From Myxococcales bacterium (GTDB lineage Bacteria > Myxococcota_A > Polyangia > Fen-1088): 64,000 bases of DNA. Below are positions 40,677-49,935 of this stretch, one piece after another (positions within the stretch are counted from its first letter, which is position 1; every line of letters starts with the position of its first letter). Under the pieces are notes generated by a model. The model searched no databases. It worked only from the letters and a program-made list of their open reading frames with translations, and was not told where the DNA came from. Both the position numbers and the translations under genes were made by a program. The stretch spans positions 1,366,057 to 1,430,056 of the forward strand of contig JAGTJU010000001.1 in the NCBI GenBank assembly GCA_022184915.1, written 5' to 3'.

Positions 40677-41015
40677 ATGAGCTGCAACAAACACGAATCT
40701 CACGTTCACACCCACGGTCCCCACTGCGGCCACACCGCGGTCACGCACGAGGGGCATACCGATTACCTTCACGATGGGCATCTGCACAACGTGCACGGCG
40801 ATCACTGCGACGAACACGTGATCGCGCGCAGCGCGCGCAACCCCGCAGACTGCACACCGTCGCATGCCTGTACGGGCCACGAGGCCGGCCACAAGCACGC
40901 ACCGGGCTGCGGCCACGAGGCGGTTCCGCATGATGACCACACGGACTATTTGGTGGGCGGCCATCTGCATCACGCCCACGGCGACCACTGCGACGACCAC
41001 GGGCCTTTGGCGTAA
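40677..41015 (+). CDS. His-rich metal-binding protein with duplicated motif
   Basis: A 112-residue soluble protein with 27 His and 7 Cys. The sequence has two copies of a unit: GHTDYLHDGHLHNVHGDHCDEH and DHTDYLVGGHLHHAHGDHCDDH are best described as [GD]HTDYLxxGHLHxxHGDHCD-x-H, at about residues 26-47 and 84-105. No signal peptide is seen, so it acts in the cytoplasm as a zinc (or nickel/cobalt) buffer or chaperone. It lies directly behind the ArsR gene and downstream of a COG0523 GTPase; together they look like a metal-homeostasis operon. Confidence 0.82.
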   Translation: MSCNKHESHVHTHGPHCGHTAVTHEGHTDYLHDGHLHNVHGDHCDEHVIARSARNPADCTPSHACTGHEAGHKHAPGCGHEAVPHDDHTDYLVGGHLHHAHGDHCDDHGPLA

Positions 41016-41106
41016 CCACCGCCTCCTCCGGGGGAGTGAAGGTGGGCGTCAGGCCTGGTGGTGGGACCACGTACCGAGGCGTGCATGAGCGACATTGTCG
41101 CACCAT

Positions 41107-41132
41107 GTCATTGGTTGAGAGGGCTCAATGAC
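41107..41132. promoter_or_regulatory. Hairpin or operator before the Big-domain lipoprotein
   Basis: GTCATTG (41107-41113) and CAATGAC (41126-41132) are exact inverted arms; inside, TTGAG-AGGG-CTCAA forms a second stem with a tetraloop. It lies 34 bases before ATG 41167. No T run follows, so an operator or mRNA leader structure is more likely than a terminator for the upstream operon. Confidence 0.45.
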
Positions 41133-41166
41133 GGTGAGGTCAAGATTGCGGTTTGGTTAACAAACT

Positions 41167-42648
41167 ATGCGTCGACCTTTTCGGAACCTGGCTGTGCACG
41201 CCTCTTATCGATTGCCCCTGGGGCTGGCCCTGGCGGCCTCTTTGCTCTTCGCCTGCTCGACCTCCGGGGGCGGCACCACCGACGACGACGATGATGACGA
41301 CGGTGCCGGCGGCAGCCAGGCGGGCTCTGGCGGAGGCGGCTCTGCGGGGTCAGGCGGCAAGGGCGGCTCCGGAGGGTCAGGCGGTAAGGGTGGCTCGGGC
41401 GGCCAGGGTGGCTCCGGCGGCTCCGGCGGTCAGGGGGGGTGGCGGTTCGGGCGGGAAGGGTGGCTCGGGCGGCAGTGGCACGGGGGGCAGCGGTGCGGGC
41501 GGCAGCGGCACGGGGGGCAGCGGTGCGGGGGGGCAGCGGTACCGGGGGCAGCGGCACGGGGGGGGACGGGCGGAGCGACGGCGCCCACGCCGACCATAAG
41601 CATCACCCAGCCTACAGCCGGCAGCAAAGTCCCTGGGTCGATGGCGGTGGAGGTGCTCGTGACCGCGACGGTCGCGGCCCCCGCCACGATTGCACGGGTC
41701 GAGATCGTGGAGGGCGACGCAATCCTCGGCACGTCGACGACCGCGCCCTTCACCGTATCTTTTCCGCCGCTTCCGACGGGCATGCGCACCTTGGTGGCGC
41801 GGGCCGTGACGGGTGACGCACAAACGGCCAACTCGACGCCCGTCTCCTTCACGCTGGTGGGACCGCCCACGGTGGCGCTGACCCAACCCGCCGCAAACGC
41901 CACGCTCCCCGCGGGCTTGCCCACGACTTTACAGGCCACCGCCACGTCCACGGGCGACGCGATCGCCAAGGTGGTGTTCTTCGATGGAGAGATGTCACTC
42001 GGTGAAGTGACGGCCCCGCCGTTTTCGCTGGCCAACATCACGCTCATGTCGGGCGCGCGGGCGCTCTCGGCCGTGGCCCACGACGGCCTTGGGCAAACCA
42101 CGAAGTCAGCCACCGTCAACGTCACGGTGGGTGCCGGCTCGACGGGCGCCTTCTTGGAGCAGGAGGGTCGCATCGTCTTCGAGGCCGAGGACTTCACCAG
42201 CGCCACCCCGAACGGCGACTTCGACTGGGTCGTGCAAACGACGGACACCGGGTTCATGGGAGCGGGCTACGTGGTGGTGCCCACACCGAACTTCAACGTC
42301 AAGGCAGCCGACGATCCGCTCGAGGCTTCGGCGGAGCTGAATTACGCGCTTTCTTTCACCGGTACGGGCACCTACCACGCCTACGCGCGCCGCCGCTTCG
42401 ATGCCAATAGCTCGGATTCACTCTACTTCCGGCTCAACGCGGGAACCAATACCTTGGTCTCCGGTGGCACTCTGGGCGCGTCGTTCATTTGGGCGTACCT
42501 CGGCACAATCAACGTCACCGCTGCGGGCAGCAACACGTTCACGCTCAAGCGACGCGAGTCGAACGCGAAGGTCGACAGGCTCGTGATCGACAAGGTGATG
42601 CAGCTGCCCACGGGTGACGGACCCGCCGTGAGCCCCCGGGCCCCCTGA
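41167..42648 (+). CDS. Lipoprotein with Gly-rich tether, two Ig-like domains and a C-terminal sugar-binding-like domain
   Basis: A 493-residue exported protein. The signal peptide LGLALAASLLFAC gives lipid cysteine 30, followed by an Asp run and a Gly/Ser linker. Two Big_9-type Ig-like domains come next (PTISITQPTAGSKVPGSM and PTVALTQPAANATLPAG), then a beta-sandwich starting IVFEAEDFTSATPNGDF that resembles CBM6-like modules in polysaccharide-active proteins. Part of the linker is out of register: after about residue 90 the frame reads WRFGREGWLGRQWHGGQ while the neighbouring frame continues GGSG repeats, and the original frame resumes after about 45 residues. G runs at 41433-41439, 41527-41533 and 41558-41565 mark possible indels. 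The protein is otherwise complete. Confidence 0.8.
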   Translation: MRRPFRNLAVHASYRLPLGLALAASLLFACSTSGGGTTDDDDDDDGAGGSQAGSGGGGSAGSGGKGGSGGSGGKGGSGGQGGSGGSGGQGGWRFGREGWLGRQWHGGQRCGRQRHGGQRCGGAAVPGAAARGGTGGATAPTPTISITQPTAGSKVPGSMAVEVLVTATVAAPATIARVEIVEGDAILGTSTTAPFTVSFPPLPTGMRTLVARAVTGDAQTANSTPVSFTLVGPPTVALTQPAANATLPAGLPTTLQATATSTGDAIAKVVFFDGEMSLGEVTAPPFSLANITLMSGARALSAVAHDGLGQTTKSATVNVTVGAGSTGAFLEQEGRIVFEAEDFTSATPNGDFDWVVQTTDTGFMGAGYVVVPTPNFNVKAADDPLEASAELNYALSFTGTGTYHAYARRRFDANSSDSLYFRLNAGTNTLVSGGTLGASFIWAYLGTINVTAAGSNTFTLKRRESNAKVDRLVIDKVMQLPTGDGPAVSPRAP

Positions 42649-42654
42649 GCGCTT

Positions 42655-43479
42655 CTACCCCCGCCACGCTTCCAGAATCTCCATCTGCTGCAAAGCTTGC
42701 TCGGGTGTTCGAGCTGCACAAACGCGATCGACGAGCCCACGCGCAGACAGGTGGGCGATCTGCGCGAGACTGACTAGATGTCCTTGGTGGTCGGGGGGGG
42801 CCACAAGCAAGATCATCAGCCGCACAGGCAGCGCGTCGGGGGCAGCGCAAGCAAGCGGGGAAGCCAGCGTGACCATGGCCGCGGCTGGCGTAGCCTGAGC
42901 GACGTAGGCGCTTGGCACGACGATCCCTCCTCCCATGAAGCTGCCCGACTCGCGCTCTCGCTTCGCAACTGCGGCCGACAACCTGGACAGCTCAGCCGCT
43001 GGGACCACGCCACGCATACGTCCTACAGCGACGTCGATGACGTCGTCCATGTCTGTGCAGGTAAGGCCAAGCACAATCCGTTCGCTGGACAGCAGGTCCA
43101 CCGCTCGCTGCCTACGTTGTGCAGGGCTAGGATCGGCTGCCAAGGGGAATTCGTTATCGATAAACGCCCGAACCTTCGCCAGCTGGGCGCCGCTCAGTCG
43201 ACGATGTGCGATCTGTAAGAACAACGTCCCAGCCTCCGGCTCTCGGTCCAGGTAATCTGATACCAAGGGGCTCAACTGATGGGCCAACTCCATGAGCAGG
43301 GTCGGAGGAATGTCGAGCTCCTTCGCCAAAGCCTCGAGACGATTCGGAGTCGGCGTAGGGTCGATTCCGTTCTCAACGCGGCTCAGATAGCTTCCCGATA
43401 CCCCAAGCCTGCGCGCGAGATCGCGCAGGCCCATCCCCGAGGCCATTCTAAGCAATCGAAGCGTGGCGCCGAAGTGCAT
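42655..43479 (-). CDS. XRE-family regulator with a phosphorylation-dead EIIA-like domain
   Basis: A 274-residue two-domain regulator. Residues about 1-65 form a Cro/C1-type HTH (LRDLARRLGVSGSYLSRVENG). The C-terminal ~150 residues follow the PTS EIIA type 2 (PtsN-like) pattern: DVIDVAVGRM, AVAKRERESGSFMGGGIVV, LMILLVAPPDHQGHLVSLAQI and RTPEQALQQM. The position of the phosphorylated His, normally in GxGxxxPH, reads GGGIVVPSAY, so Ser replaces it and phosphotransfer is not expected. Such a domain may still bind partners. It starts two bases after the antiporter stop and is co-transcribed with it. An inverted repeat before the antiporter is its likely target. Confidence 0.8.
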   Translation of the reverse strand: MHFGATLRLLRMASGMGLRDLARRLGVSGSYLSRVENGIDPTPTPNRLEALAKELDIPPTLLMELAHQLSPLVSDYLDREPEAGTLFLQIAHRRLSGAQLAKVRAFIDNEFPLAADPSPAQRRQRAVDLLSSERIVLGLTCTDMDDVIDVAVGRMRGVVPAAELSRLSAAVAKRERESGSFMGGGIVVPSAYVAQATPAAAMVTLASPLACAAPDALPVRLMILLVAPPDHQGHLVSLAQIAHLSARGLVDRVCAARTPEQALQQMEILEAWRG

Positions 43480-43481
43480 GG

Positions 43482-45641
43482 CTACACTGAAGGCATGTCG
43501 ACCAGTCTCGACAAAGCAGCCTCGCTGGGTTGTCCACGTTGGACTGCGGGAGGATGCACGACCAATACCGATACAGAGCTTTCTGCCAGCACGCGCTGCC
43601 GCTTCCGGCTGAACACACCGTCGCTCAGGCCCCAGGATGGGTTCATTCCCATGACGATGAGGTCGTAGCCTCGCCTCGATTCCGCCAGCACCGCTTCCGT
43701 CGCAGATTGGTGTTCGACGACCCTAACCCGAATCTTGCCGCCGTGATCAGGCTCCTCGAAGACTTTATCGATCTGGGCTCGTCCGTCGCCCGGTGCGATG
43801 GCTTTGCCTGGCTTGACGACGTGGAGTAGCGTCAACTGTACCCCCTCGCCTTCCCCCAGCTTCTGTGCGAGTCGAAGGGCTTCACGGTCCTCAGAGCCAC
43901 CGGAGAAGGCGACCAGAACGTTCTGGATTTTGGTGAGACCCCGATCGACCAGGACCCCCACGGGGCTGCTCGAGTTCAGTAGAACGTCATTCACGGTACC
44001 TCCGAAGCGACCTTCCAGCAGGACTGGAGGGTGAGAACCCAGGAGCACCAGGGAAGCCTGTTTGGCCTCGGCTGTACGGCAGATATCCACTGCGGGTTCT
44101 GCCGATACGAAACCGAGAGGGCGAACCTCGAGCATCATTGACTCAGCCTTCTGCATAAACGTGTCGAGAGGCCCTTCGTGCGCCTCACTCGATCCCCGGC
44201 GTAGCTCCACACTGGGGCGGTGGGTGGGGCTCCAGAGGTGCAAACCAAAGACGCGCGAGGCAGACTGCTGTTGCCCCTTCAGCTTGGATCCCACAGCGGC
44301 CATGGCGGTTCCCGGAGACGTTTCCGAAACACACATCAGTACCGTGTAGGGCGCAACGGAGGACGGCAAGGGTACCGAATCAATCGGCTTGATCCGATCT
44401 TTGGCCAATTCCCCATCGGGATAGAACCAGCGCAAGATCGGCGTGGTCATCAAGGTTGTGACAAGCGCCATGATGACCAGCATGGTGAACATCACAGGGG
44501 AGATGACACCCAAATCGAGGCCAATGTTGAGCACGATGAGCTCCATGAGGCCGCGGGTGTTCATGAGAACGCCCACAGCGCTGGCCTCTCGCCAACGAAG
44601 CCCTGTCAACCGGGCCGCCACGGCACTTCCGCCAAACTTTCCGATAGTGGCCAACAGCACGATCACGGCTGTCACAGCCCAGTCGGCCGCCGTGTCGACG
44701 AGACCTATCTGGGTACGCAATCCGCTGTAGGCAAAGAAGAGCGGCAGGAGCAAGACCACCGCGACGACCTCGAACTTATCGGCCAACGCTTCGGCCATCC
44801 GGCCCTCCTTCGGCAAGATGGCGCCGAACATGAAAGCACCGAATAGGGCGTGAATGCCGATCAGCTCTGTAAGCGTACTCGATGCAATCAGCAAGAGCAT
44901 GACGATGGCCACGACCGACGGTTTCAGGCCGTCTTGACCGCCTACGCGCGCGCCCAGCCGGCGCATGAAGGGTCGGACCACAAACATCATCCCGATGATG
45001 AAGCCCACCGCGAGCGCTGTGGTCCACACCGCTTCCACCATCGCACCGGCGCGAGCAATCGAAACCACGAAGGCGAGCAAGCACCATGCCGTCACGTCGT
45101 CCACCGCTGCGCACGCGATGGTGATGGCCCCAACCCTCGACGACAAGAGATGACGTTCGGAGAGGATGCGTGCCAAAACGGGGAAAGCTGTGACGCTCAT
45201 TGCAGTGCCGAGGAAAAGGGCGAACGGCACGAAGGCCACGTCGGGGCTGGAATAGGCGTCGCGCAGCCACCAAGCCGCACCAACGCCCAGTCCAAATGGC
45301 ACGATGATGCTGGTATGACTGATTGCCACCGAGGCGTGCGTTCGCCCTTTGAGGAGCTTGGGATCCAGTTCGAGGCCGATCAAGAACATGAACAGGACGA
45401 GCCCCATTTGGCTCAGCATCTTCAGTACGGGCATGGAGGCTGGCGGAAACAGCACCGCCATGGCGTCAGGCCACAGCAAACCCAACAAGGAGGGGCCGAG
45501 GGCGATGCCCGCAAGCACTTCTGCGATGACCAGCGGCTGGCCAAGCCATCGGCCCAGGAGGCCCAACAAACGCGACACTGCGATGATTACGCCAATCTGG
45601 GCCAGTAGCAGGGTGAGCGGGCTCCATTCCAGGTGCGGCAT
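43482..45641 (-). CDS. CPA2-family cation:proton antiporter with C-terminal universal-stress domains
   Basis: A 719-residue protein. The first ~420 residues form a KefB/NapA-like transporter: LGQPLVIAEVLAGIALGPSL, FLIGLELDPKLLKG, ITIACAAVDDVTAWCLLAF with the ion-binding Asp pair, and MNTRGLMELIVLNIGLDLGV. A cytoplasmic part follows with two UspA-like halves (VLMCVSETSPGTAM; NVLVAFSGGSEDREALRLA, YDLIVMGMNPSWGLS). Transport is probably K+ or Na+ against H+, and nucleotide binding to the Usp domains may gate it. It shares a transcript with the XRE/EIIA regulator and diverges from kdp across 257 bases. Confidence 0.88.
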   Translation of the reverse strand: MPHLEWSPLTLLLAQIGVIIAVSRLLGLLGRWLGQPLVIAEVLAGIALGPSLLGLLWPDAMAVLFPPASMPVLKMLSQMGLVLFMFLIGLELDPKLLKGRTHASVAISHTSIIVPFGLGVGAAWWLRDAYSSPDVAFVPFALFLGTAMSVTAFPVLARILSERHLLSSRVGAITIACAAVDDVTAWCLLAFVVSIARAGAMVEAVWTTALAVGFIIGMMFVVRPFMRRLGARVGGQDGLKPSVVAIVMLLLIASSTLTELIGIHALFGAFMFGAILPKEGRMAEALADKFEVVAVVLLLPLFFAYSGLRTQIGLVDTAADWAVTAVIVLLATIGKFGGSAVAARLTGLRWREASAVGVLMNTRGLMELIVLNIGLDLGVISPVMFTMLVIMALVTTLMTTPILRWFYPDGELAKDRIKPIDSVPLPSSVAPYTVLMCVSETSPGTAMAAVGSKLKGQQQSASRVFGLHLWSPTHRPSVELRRGSSEAHEGPLDTFMQKAESMMLEVRPLGFVSAEPAVDICRTAEAKQASLVLLGSHPPVLLEGRFGGTVNDVLLNSSSPVGVLVDRGLTKIQNVLVAFSGGSEDREALRLAQKLGEGEGVQLTLLHVVKPGKAIAPGDGRAQIDKVFEEPDHGGKIRVRVVEHQSATEAVLAESRRGYDLIVMGMNPSWGLSDGVFSRKRQRVLAESSVSVLVVHPPAVQRGQPSEAALSRLVDMPSV

Positions 45642-45658
45642 GCGTCCTCCGGAGTTGC

Positions 45659-45711
45659 GTTAAGCGACAACTTAACAACAGCGTCTCCTGGGTGTCAAGT
45701 TGTCACTTAAC
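45659..45711. promoter_or_regulatory. 15-base inverted repeat between antiporter and kdp
   Basis: GTTAAGCGACAACTT (45659-45673) and AAGTTGTCACTTAAC (45697-45711) are inverted copies that differ at one position, separated by 23 bases. They start 18 bases upstream of the antiporter ATG and are strikingly AT-rich for this genome. They probably form the operator of the XRE regulator encoded in the antiporter operon. The remaining ~190 bases towards kdp show no other clear element. Confidence 0.65.
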
Positions 45712-45898
45712 AGGAGCGAGGCCTTGCACATCGATTCTCCGCCGAGAGCAGATGGTCACGGTGTGCGTCCTGCGTCTTGTCCTTGATCTTTTCTTGACAG
45801 AAGAGATGCGAAGCTTGACCCGAATCCGATCCGCCACGGGCTAAACCTGAGAGTACCAGGGACCTCCATCTGACCATCGAACCTTCAAGGAGTACCCG

Positions 45899-45985
45899 AT
45901 GGACCTTCTCTTCATCGCCCTCATCGTTGCCTTCTTCCTGCTGACCTGGGGATTCGTTGTCATTTGTGAAAGGATCTCCCCATGA
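45899..45985 (+). CDS. 28-residue membrane peptide upstream of kdpF
   Basis: ATG 45899 opens a 28-codon frame: [20 protein letters not shown] followed by a short polar end with CERISP. It is one hydrophobic helix. Its TGA overlaps the ATG of kdpF (ATGA at 45982-45985), so translation is coupled, and similar peptides precede kdpF in other genomes as far as I recall. It may be an extra stabilising subunit of the Kdp pump. It was too short for standard gene finding. Confidence 0.6.
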   Translation: MDLLFIALIVAFFLLTWGFVVICERISP

Positions 45986-46074
45986 CACCTCTCGTGGTCA
46001 CAGGTGGCATCGTGGCCGTGCTGCTCTTCTTCTACCTCGGCGTCGCGTTGCTCGTGCCGGAGACACTCTCATGA
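45982..46074 (+). CDS. kdpF: K+-transporting ATPase subunit KdpF
   Basis: A 30-residue single-helix peptide ([20 protein letters not shown], ending in a short PETLS tail). Size, helix and position directly before kdpA identify KdpF, which stabilises the KdpABC complex in the inner membrane. Start and stop codons overlap those of the neighbours (ATGA on both sides). Confidence 0.85.
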   Translation: MTPLVVTGGIVAVLLFFYLGVALLVPETLS

Positions 46075-47813
46075 CCGCGTCCGCGATTTTGCAGCTCACG
46101 GTCTACGTAGGCACGCTGGTTGGGCTTGCCTTGCCGCTTGGCGCGTACATGGCGCGGGTGTACTCAGGCGAGGCGCGGCTCGTCGGGCGCTTCATGGGCC
46201 CTCTCGAGAGGCTCGTGTACCGCGTGGGCGGAATACGCGCCGAGCGGGAGATGACCTGGAAGACGTACGCCGCGAGCGTGTTGCTTTTCAATCTTCTGGG
46301 GGTGCTGGCCGTGTATGCGCTCGCCCGCGCGCAGTCCCTCTTGCCGCTCAATCCCGCAGGGCTCGGGAGCGTTTCCCCGGAAGTGTCATTCAACACGGCG
46401 GTGAGCTTTGCAACCAACACAAACTGGCAGGCGTACGGTGGTGAGACGACCCTCAGCCACCTCACGCAAATGCTGGGGCTGGCCGTACAAAACTTCATCT
46501 CGGCGGCCACGGGCATGGCCGTGCTGGTCGCGCTCATACGAGGATTCGTCAGGCGCAGCTCCGAGGGACTTGGAAACTTTTGGGTCGACCTGACGCGATC
46601 CACGCTCTATGTGCTCGTGCCGCTCTCCTTTCTGCTGGCACTTCTCCTCGTCTCGCAGGGGGTGATCCAGACGTTTGCCGGTGCGGCCACGGCACGGCTG
46701 CTCGATCTCACGACGGCCGACACGGGCGACGTTGCCCACCAACTGCTGGCTCTGGGGCCAGCGGCATCGCAGATCGCCATCAAGCAACTCGGCACGAACG
46801 GTGGAGGCTTCTTCAACGTCAACTCGGCCCATCCGTTCGAGAACCCGACGCCGCTGTCGAACTTCATCGAGATGCTTGCCATCCTGCTCATCCCGGCTGC
46901 GCTGTGCTTCACCTTCGGTGCCATGGTCAAGGACCGACGTCAGGGCTTTGCCGTATTTGCAGCGATGCTGGCCTTGTTCCTCCCCCTGGCTGTGGCGACC
47001 ACGACCTTCGAGCAAGCGGGAAACCCCAAGCTTACCGCCGAGGGTGTGGAGCAGCGCGCATCGGCCTTCGCTCCGGGAGGCAACATGGAGGGCAAAGAGC
47101 TGCGCTTCGGTATCGCCAACAGCGCGCTGTGGGCCACGGCGACCACGGCGGCGTCCAACGGGTCGGTGAACGCCATGCACGATAGCTTTACACCTCTGGG
47201 AGGTCTTGTCCCTCTGTGGCTCATGCAGCTCGGGGAGATTGTGTTTGGTGGTGTGGGTTCCGGCTTATACGGGATGCTTGCCTACGTCATCATCGCGATC
47301 TTCCTTGCCGGGTTGATGGTGGGGCGCACCCCCGAGTACCTGGGGAAAAAGATTGAAGCTTTCGAGATGAAGATGGCATCGCTCGTCATTCTGCTTCCGG
47401 CGTCTGCTGTCCTGCTCGGAACTGCGCTCGCCTGTAGGTTCCCCGCGGGCGTCGAGGCCCTTGGAAACCCGGGCGCGCATGGCTTCAGCGAGATCCTCTA
47501 CGCGTTCTCTTCGGGCGCCAACAACAACGGGTCTGCGTTCGGAGGCCTCACGGCGAGCGGGCCCTTTTATGCCACGGCGATCGGCCTGAGCATGCTGATA
47601 GGGCGGTACTGGGTCATCGTTCCCGTCCTGGCCATCGCGGGCGCGCTGGCTAAGAAGAAGCATGTGCCCACAAGTGCGGGGACCTTGCCTACGCATGGGC
47701 CCCTTTTCGTTGGCCTCGTTGTGGGTGCCATCGTCCTGGTGGGAGCGCTCACATTCATTCCGGCGCTCGCGCTCGGGCCTGTCGTCGAGCACCTCCAGCT
47801 CTCCGCTCGCTGA
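46071..47813 (+). CDS. kdpA: K+-transporting ATPase subunit A
   Basis: A 580-residue ten-helix channel-like subunit with four pore repeats that select K+: [51 protein letters not shown] and [18 protein letters not shown] 46071 overlaps the kdpF stop; upstream codons of the longer frame belong to kdpF in another register. Length matches E. coli KdpA (557). Confidence 0.96.
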   Translation: MTASAILQLTVYVGTLVGLALPLGAYMARVYSGEARLVGRFMGPLERLVYRVGGIRAEREMTWKTYAASVLLFNLLGVLAVYALARAQSLLPLNPAGLGSVSPEVSFNTAVSFATNTNWQAYGGETTLSHLTQMLGLAVQNFISAATGMAVLVALIRGFVRRSSEGLGNFWVDLTRSTLYVLVPLSFLLALLLVSQGVIQTFAGAATARLLDLTTADTGDVAHQLLALGPAASQIAIKQLGTNGGGFFNVNSAHPFENPTPLSNFIEMLAILLIPAALCFTFGAMVKDRRQGFAVFAAMLALFLPLAVATTTFEQAGNPKLTAEGVEQRASAFAPGGNMEGKELRFGIANSALWATATTAASNGSVNAMHDSFTPLGGLVPLWLMQLGEIVFGGVGSGLYGMLAYVIIAIFLAGLMVGRTPEYLGKKIEAFEMKMASLVILLPASAVLLGTALACRFPAGVEALGNPGAHGFSEILYAFSSGANNNGSAFGGLTASGPFYATAIGLSMLIGRYWVIVPVLAIAGALAKKKHVPTSAGTLPTHGPLFVGLVVGAIVLVGALTFIPALALGPVVEHLQLSAR

Positions 47814-47823
47814 AAGAATCGTC

Positions 47824-49935
47824 ATGTCACGCGTTGCTCATCATTCAAGACCTCTCTTCGAGATGTCCATCGTTCGGTCCGCCCTGGCAGACTCCTTCGC
47901 GAAGTTGCATCCCAGGCGGATGGTTAAAAACCCCGTCATGTTCGTCGTGGAAGTCGGAAGCGCGTTCACCACGCTGCTCTTCGTGCACGCGGCGCTCACG
48001 GCCCGCGGAGACGCACCAGCTGGTTTCATACTGGCCGTGGCCGCATGGCTCTGGTTCACGGTGCTCTTCGCGAACTTCGCAGAAGCCATGGCCGAGGGAC
48101 GTGGCAAGGCCCAAGCTGAAGCGCTCCGCAAAGCGCGCCAGGACGTCATCGCCAAGCGCCTCAAGCGGGGTGTGGGAGCGCCCGTTCGTCTGGAGGACCC
48201 AGCAGAACGAGGACGTGCGCTCGACGAGGTGAGCTCGTCCTCCTTGCGCATCGATGACGTGGTGTTCGTGGCTGCGGGAGAGCTGGTGCCCGCGGATGGC
48301 GAGGTGATCGAGGGGGTGGCCTCTGTGGACGAGAGCGCCATCACGGGGGAAAGTGCTCCTGTGATTCGCGAGAGCGGCGGCGACCGCAGCGCCGTGACCG
48401 GCGGGACGCGGGTGCTGTCTGATTGGCTCATCGTGAGGGTCACGGCGAACCCGGGTGCAACTTTTCTCGACCGCATGATCGCGATGGTGGAAGGCGCGAA
48501 GCGAAAGAAGACGCCGAACGAGATCGCGCTCGACATCCTGCTCGCCGCCCTCACGCTGGTCTTTTTGTTGGTGACGGTTACGCTGTTGCCCTACTCCCTC
48601 TACGCCGTGGCCAGCGCGGGTTCGGGAGCGCCAGTGTCGCTCACCATCTTGGTGTCTCTGCTCGTTTGTTTGATCCCGACGACCATAGGCGGTTTGCTCT
48701 CCGCCATCGGCATCGCTGGGATGGATCGCCTGATCCAGGCGAACGTGATCGCCACTTCGGGGCGCGCGGTGGAGGCCGCGGGGGATGTCGATGTGCTGCT
48801 GCTCGACAAGACAGGCACCATCACGCTGGGCAACAGGCAAGCGACCGCGTTTATTCCGGCGCCCGCGGTCGAGGAGCGGGAGCTTGCAGACGCCGCGCAG
48901 CTCTCGTCGCTGGCCGACGAGACGCCCGAGGGGCGTTCAATCGTGGTGCTGGCGAAAGAGGCGCATGGGCTGCGGGGGCGTGACCTCGAGCGCCTGGGGG
49001 CTCACTTCGTCCCGTTCTCTGCGCAGACCCGGATGAGCGGGGTCGACATCCAAGACCGCAGGATCCGCAAGGGAGCCACAGATGCCATCGTCCGCTTCGT
49101 CGAGGCAGCCGGCGGCCGCTTTCCCGATGAAGTCAAGGCGTGTGTCGAAGAGGTGTCGCGCCAAGGCGCCACGCCGCTGGTCGTCGCGGAGAACGAACGA
49201 GTTCTGGGCGTCGTCAAGCTCAAGGACATCGTGAAGGGGGGCATCCAAGAGCGCTTCGCGGAGATGCGCCGGATCGGAATCAAAACCGTCATGATCACGG
49301 GCGACAACCCCCTCACGGCAGCCGCCATCGCGGCCGAGGCTGGGGTGGACGACTTCCTCGCTGAAGCGACCCCGGAAGCGAAGCTTGCCCTCATACGGGA
49401 TTACCAGCAAAAAGGCCACCTCGTGGCCATGACGGGTGATGGAACCAATGACGCTCCCGCGCTGGCTCAGGCCGATGTGGCCGTGGCGATGAACACGGGA
49501 ACGCAGGCCGCGAAGGAAGCCGGAAACATGGTCGATCTCGACTCGAATCCGACCAAGCTCCTGGCGATCGTCGAGATCGGAAAGCAGATGCTCATGACGC
49601 GGGGGGCCCTCACCACGTTTAGCGTCGCCAACGACGTGGCCAAGTACTTCGCCATCATCCCGGCCGCGTTCGTCGCCACCTATCCGGAGCTGGGGGCCCT
49701 CGATTTCATGGCTCTTCACTCGCCCACGTCGGCGATTCTCAGTGCAGTCATCTTCAACGCGCTCATCATCATCGCGCTCATTCCGATCGCCCTACGCGGG
49801 CTGCCTTACCGTCCGGCTCCGGCACCCGCTCTCTTGCGCAGGAATCTTTTCGTTTATGGTTTGGGTGGTGTGCTGGTGCCCTTTCCCTGCATCAAGCTCC
49901 TCGATGTGGTGCTGACGGTGGTGGGTGTGCCATGA
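47824..49935 (+). CDS. kdpB: K+-transporting ATPase subunit B (P-type ATPase)
   Basis: A 703-residue P-type ATPase that drives high-affinity K+ uptake. Motifs: actuator [12 protein letters not shown], phosphorylation site [13 protein letters not shown], nucleotide site around [14 protein letters not shown], and hinge [20 protein letters not shown]. The start [13 protein letters not shown] at 47824 lies ten bases after kdpA. Its stop overlaps the kdpC ATG (49932-49935). Confidence 0.96.
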   Translation: MSRVAHHSRPLFEMSIVRSALADSFAKLHPRRMVKNPVMFVVEVGSAFTTLLFVHAALTARGDAPAGFILAVAAWLWFTVLFANFAEAMAEGRGKAQAEALRKARQDVIAKRLKRGVGAPVRLEDPAERGRALDEVSSSSLRIDDVVFVAAGELVPADGEVIEGVASVDESAITGESAPVIRESGGDRSAVTGGTRVLSDWLIVRVTANPGATFLDRMIAMVEGAKRKKTPNEIALDILLAALTLVFLLVTVTLLPYSLYAVASAGSGAPVSLTILVSLLVCLIPTTIGGLLSAIGIAGMDRLIQANVIATSGRAVEAAGDVDVLLLDKTGTITLGNRQATAFIPAPAVEERELADAAQLSSLADETPEGRSIVVLAKEAHGLRGRDLERLGAHFVPFSAQTRMSGVDIQDRRIRKGATDAIVRFVEAAGGRFPDEVKACVEEVSRQGATPLVVAENERVLGVVKLKDIVKGGIQERFAEMRRIGIKTVMITGDNPLTAAAIAAEAGVDDFLAEATPEAKLALIRDYQQKGHLVAMTGDGTNDAPALAQADVAVAMNTGTQAAKEAGNMVDLDSNPTKLLAIVEIGKQMLMTRGALTTFSVANDVAKYFAIIPAAFVATYPELGALDFMALHSPTSAILSAVIFNALIIIALIPIALRGLPYRPAPAPALLRRNLFVYGLGGVLVPFPCIKLLDVVLTVVGVP

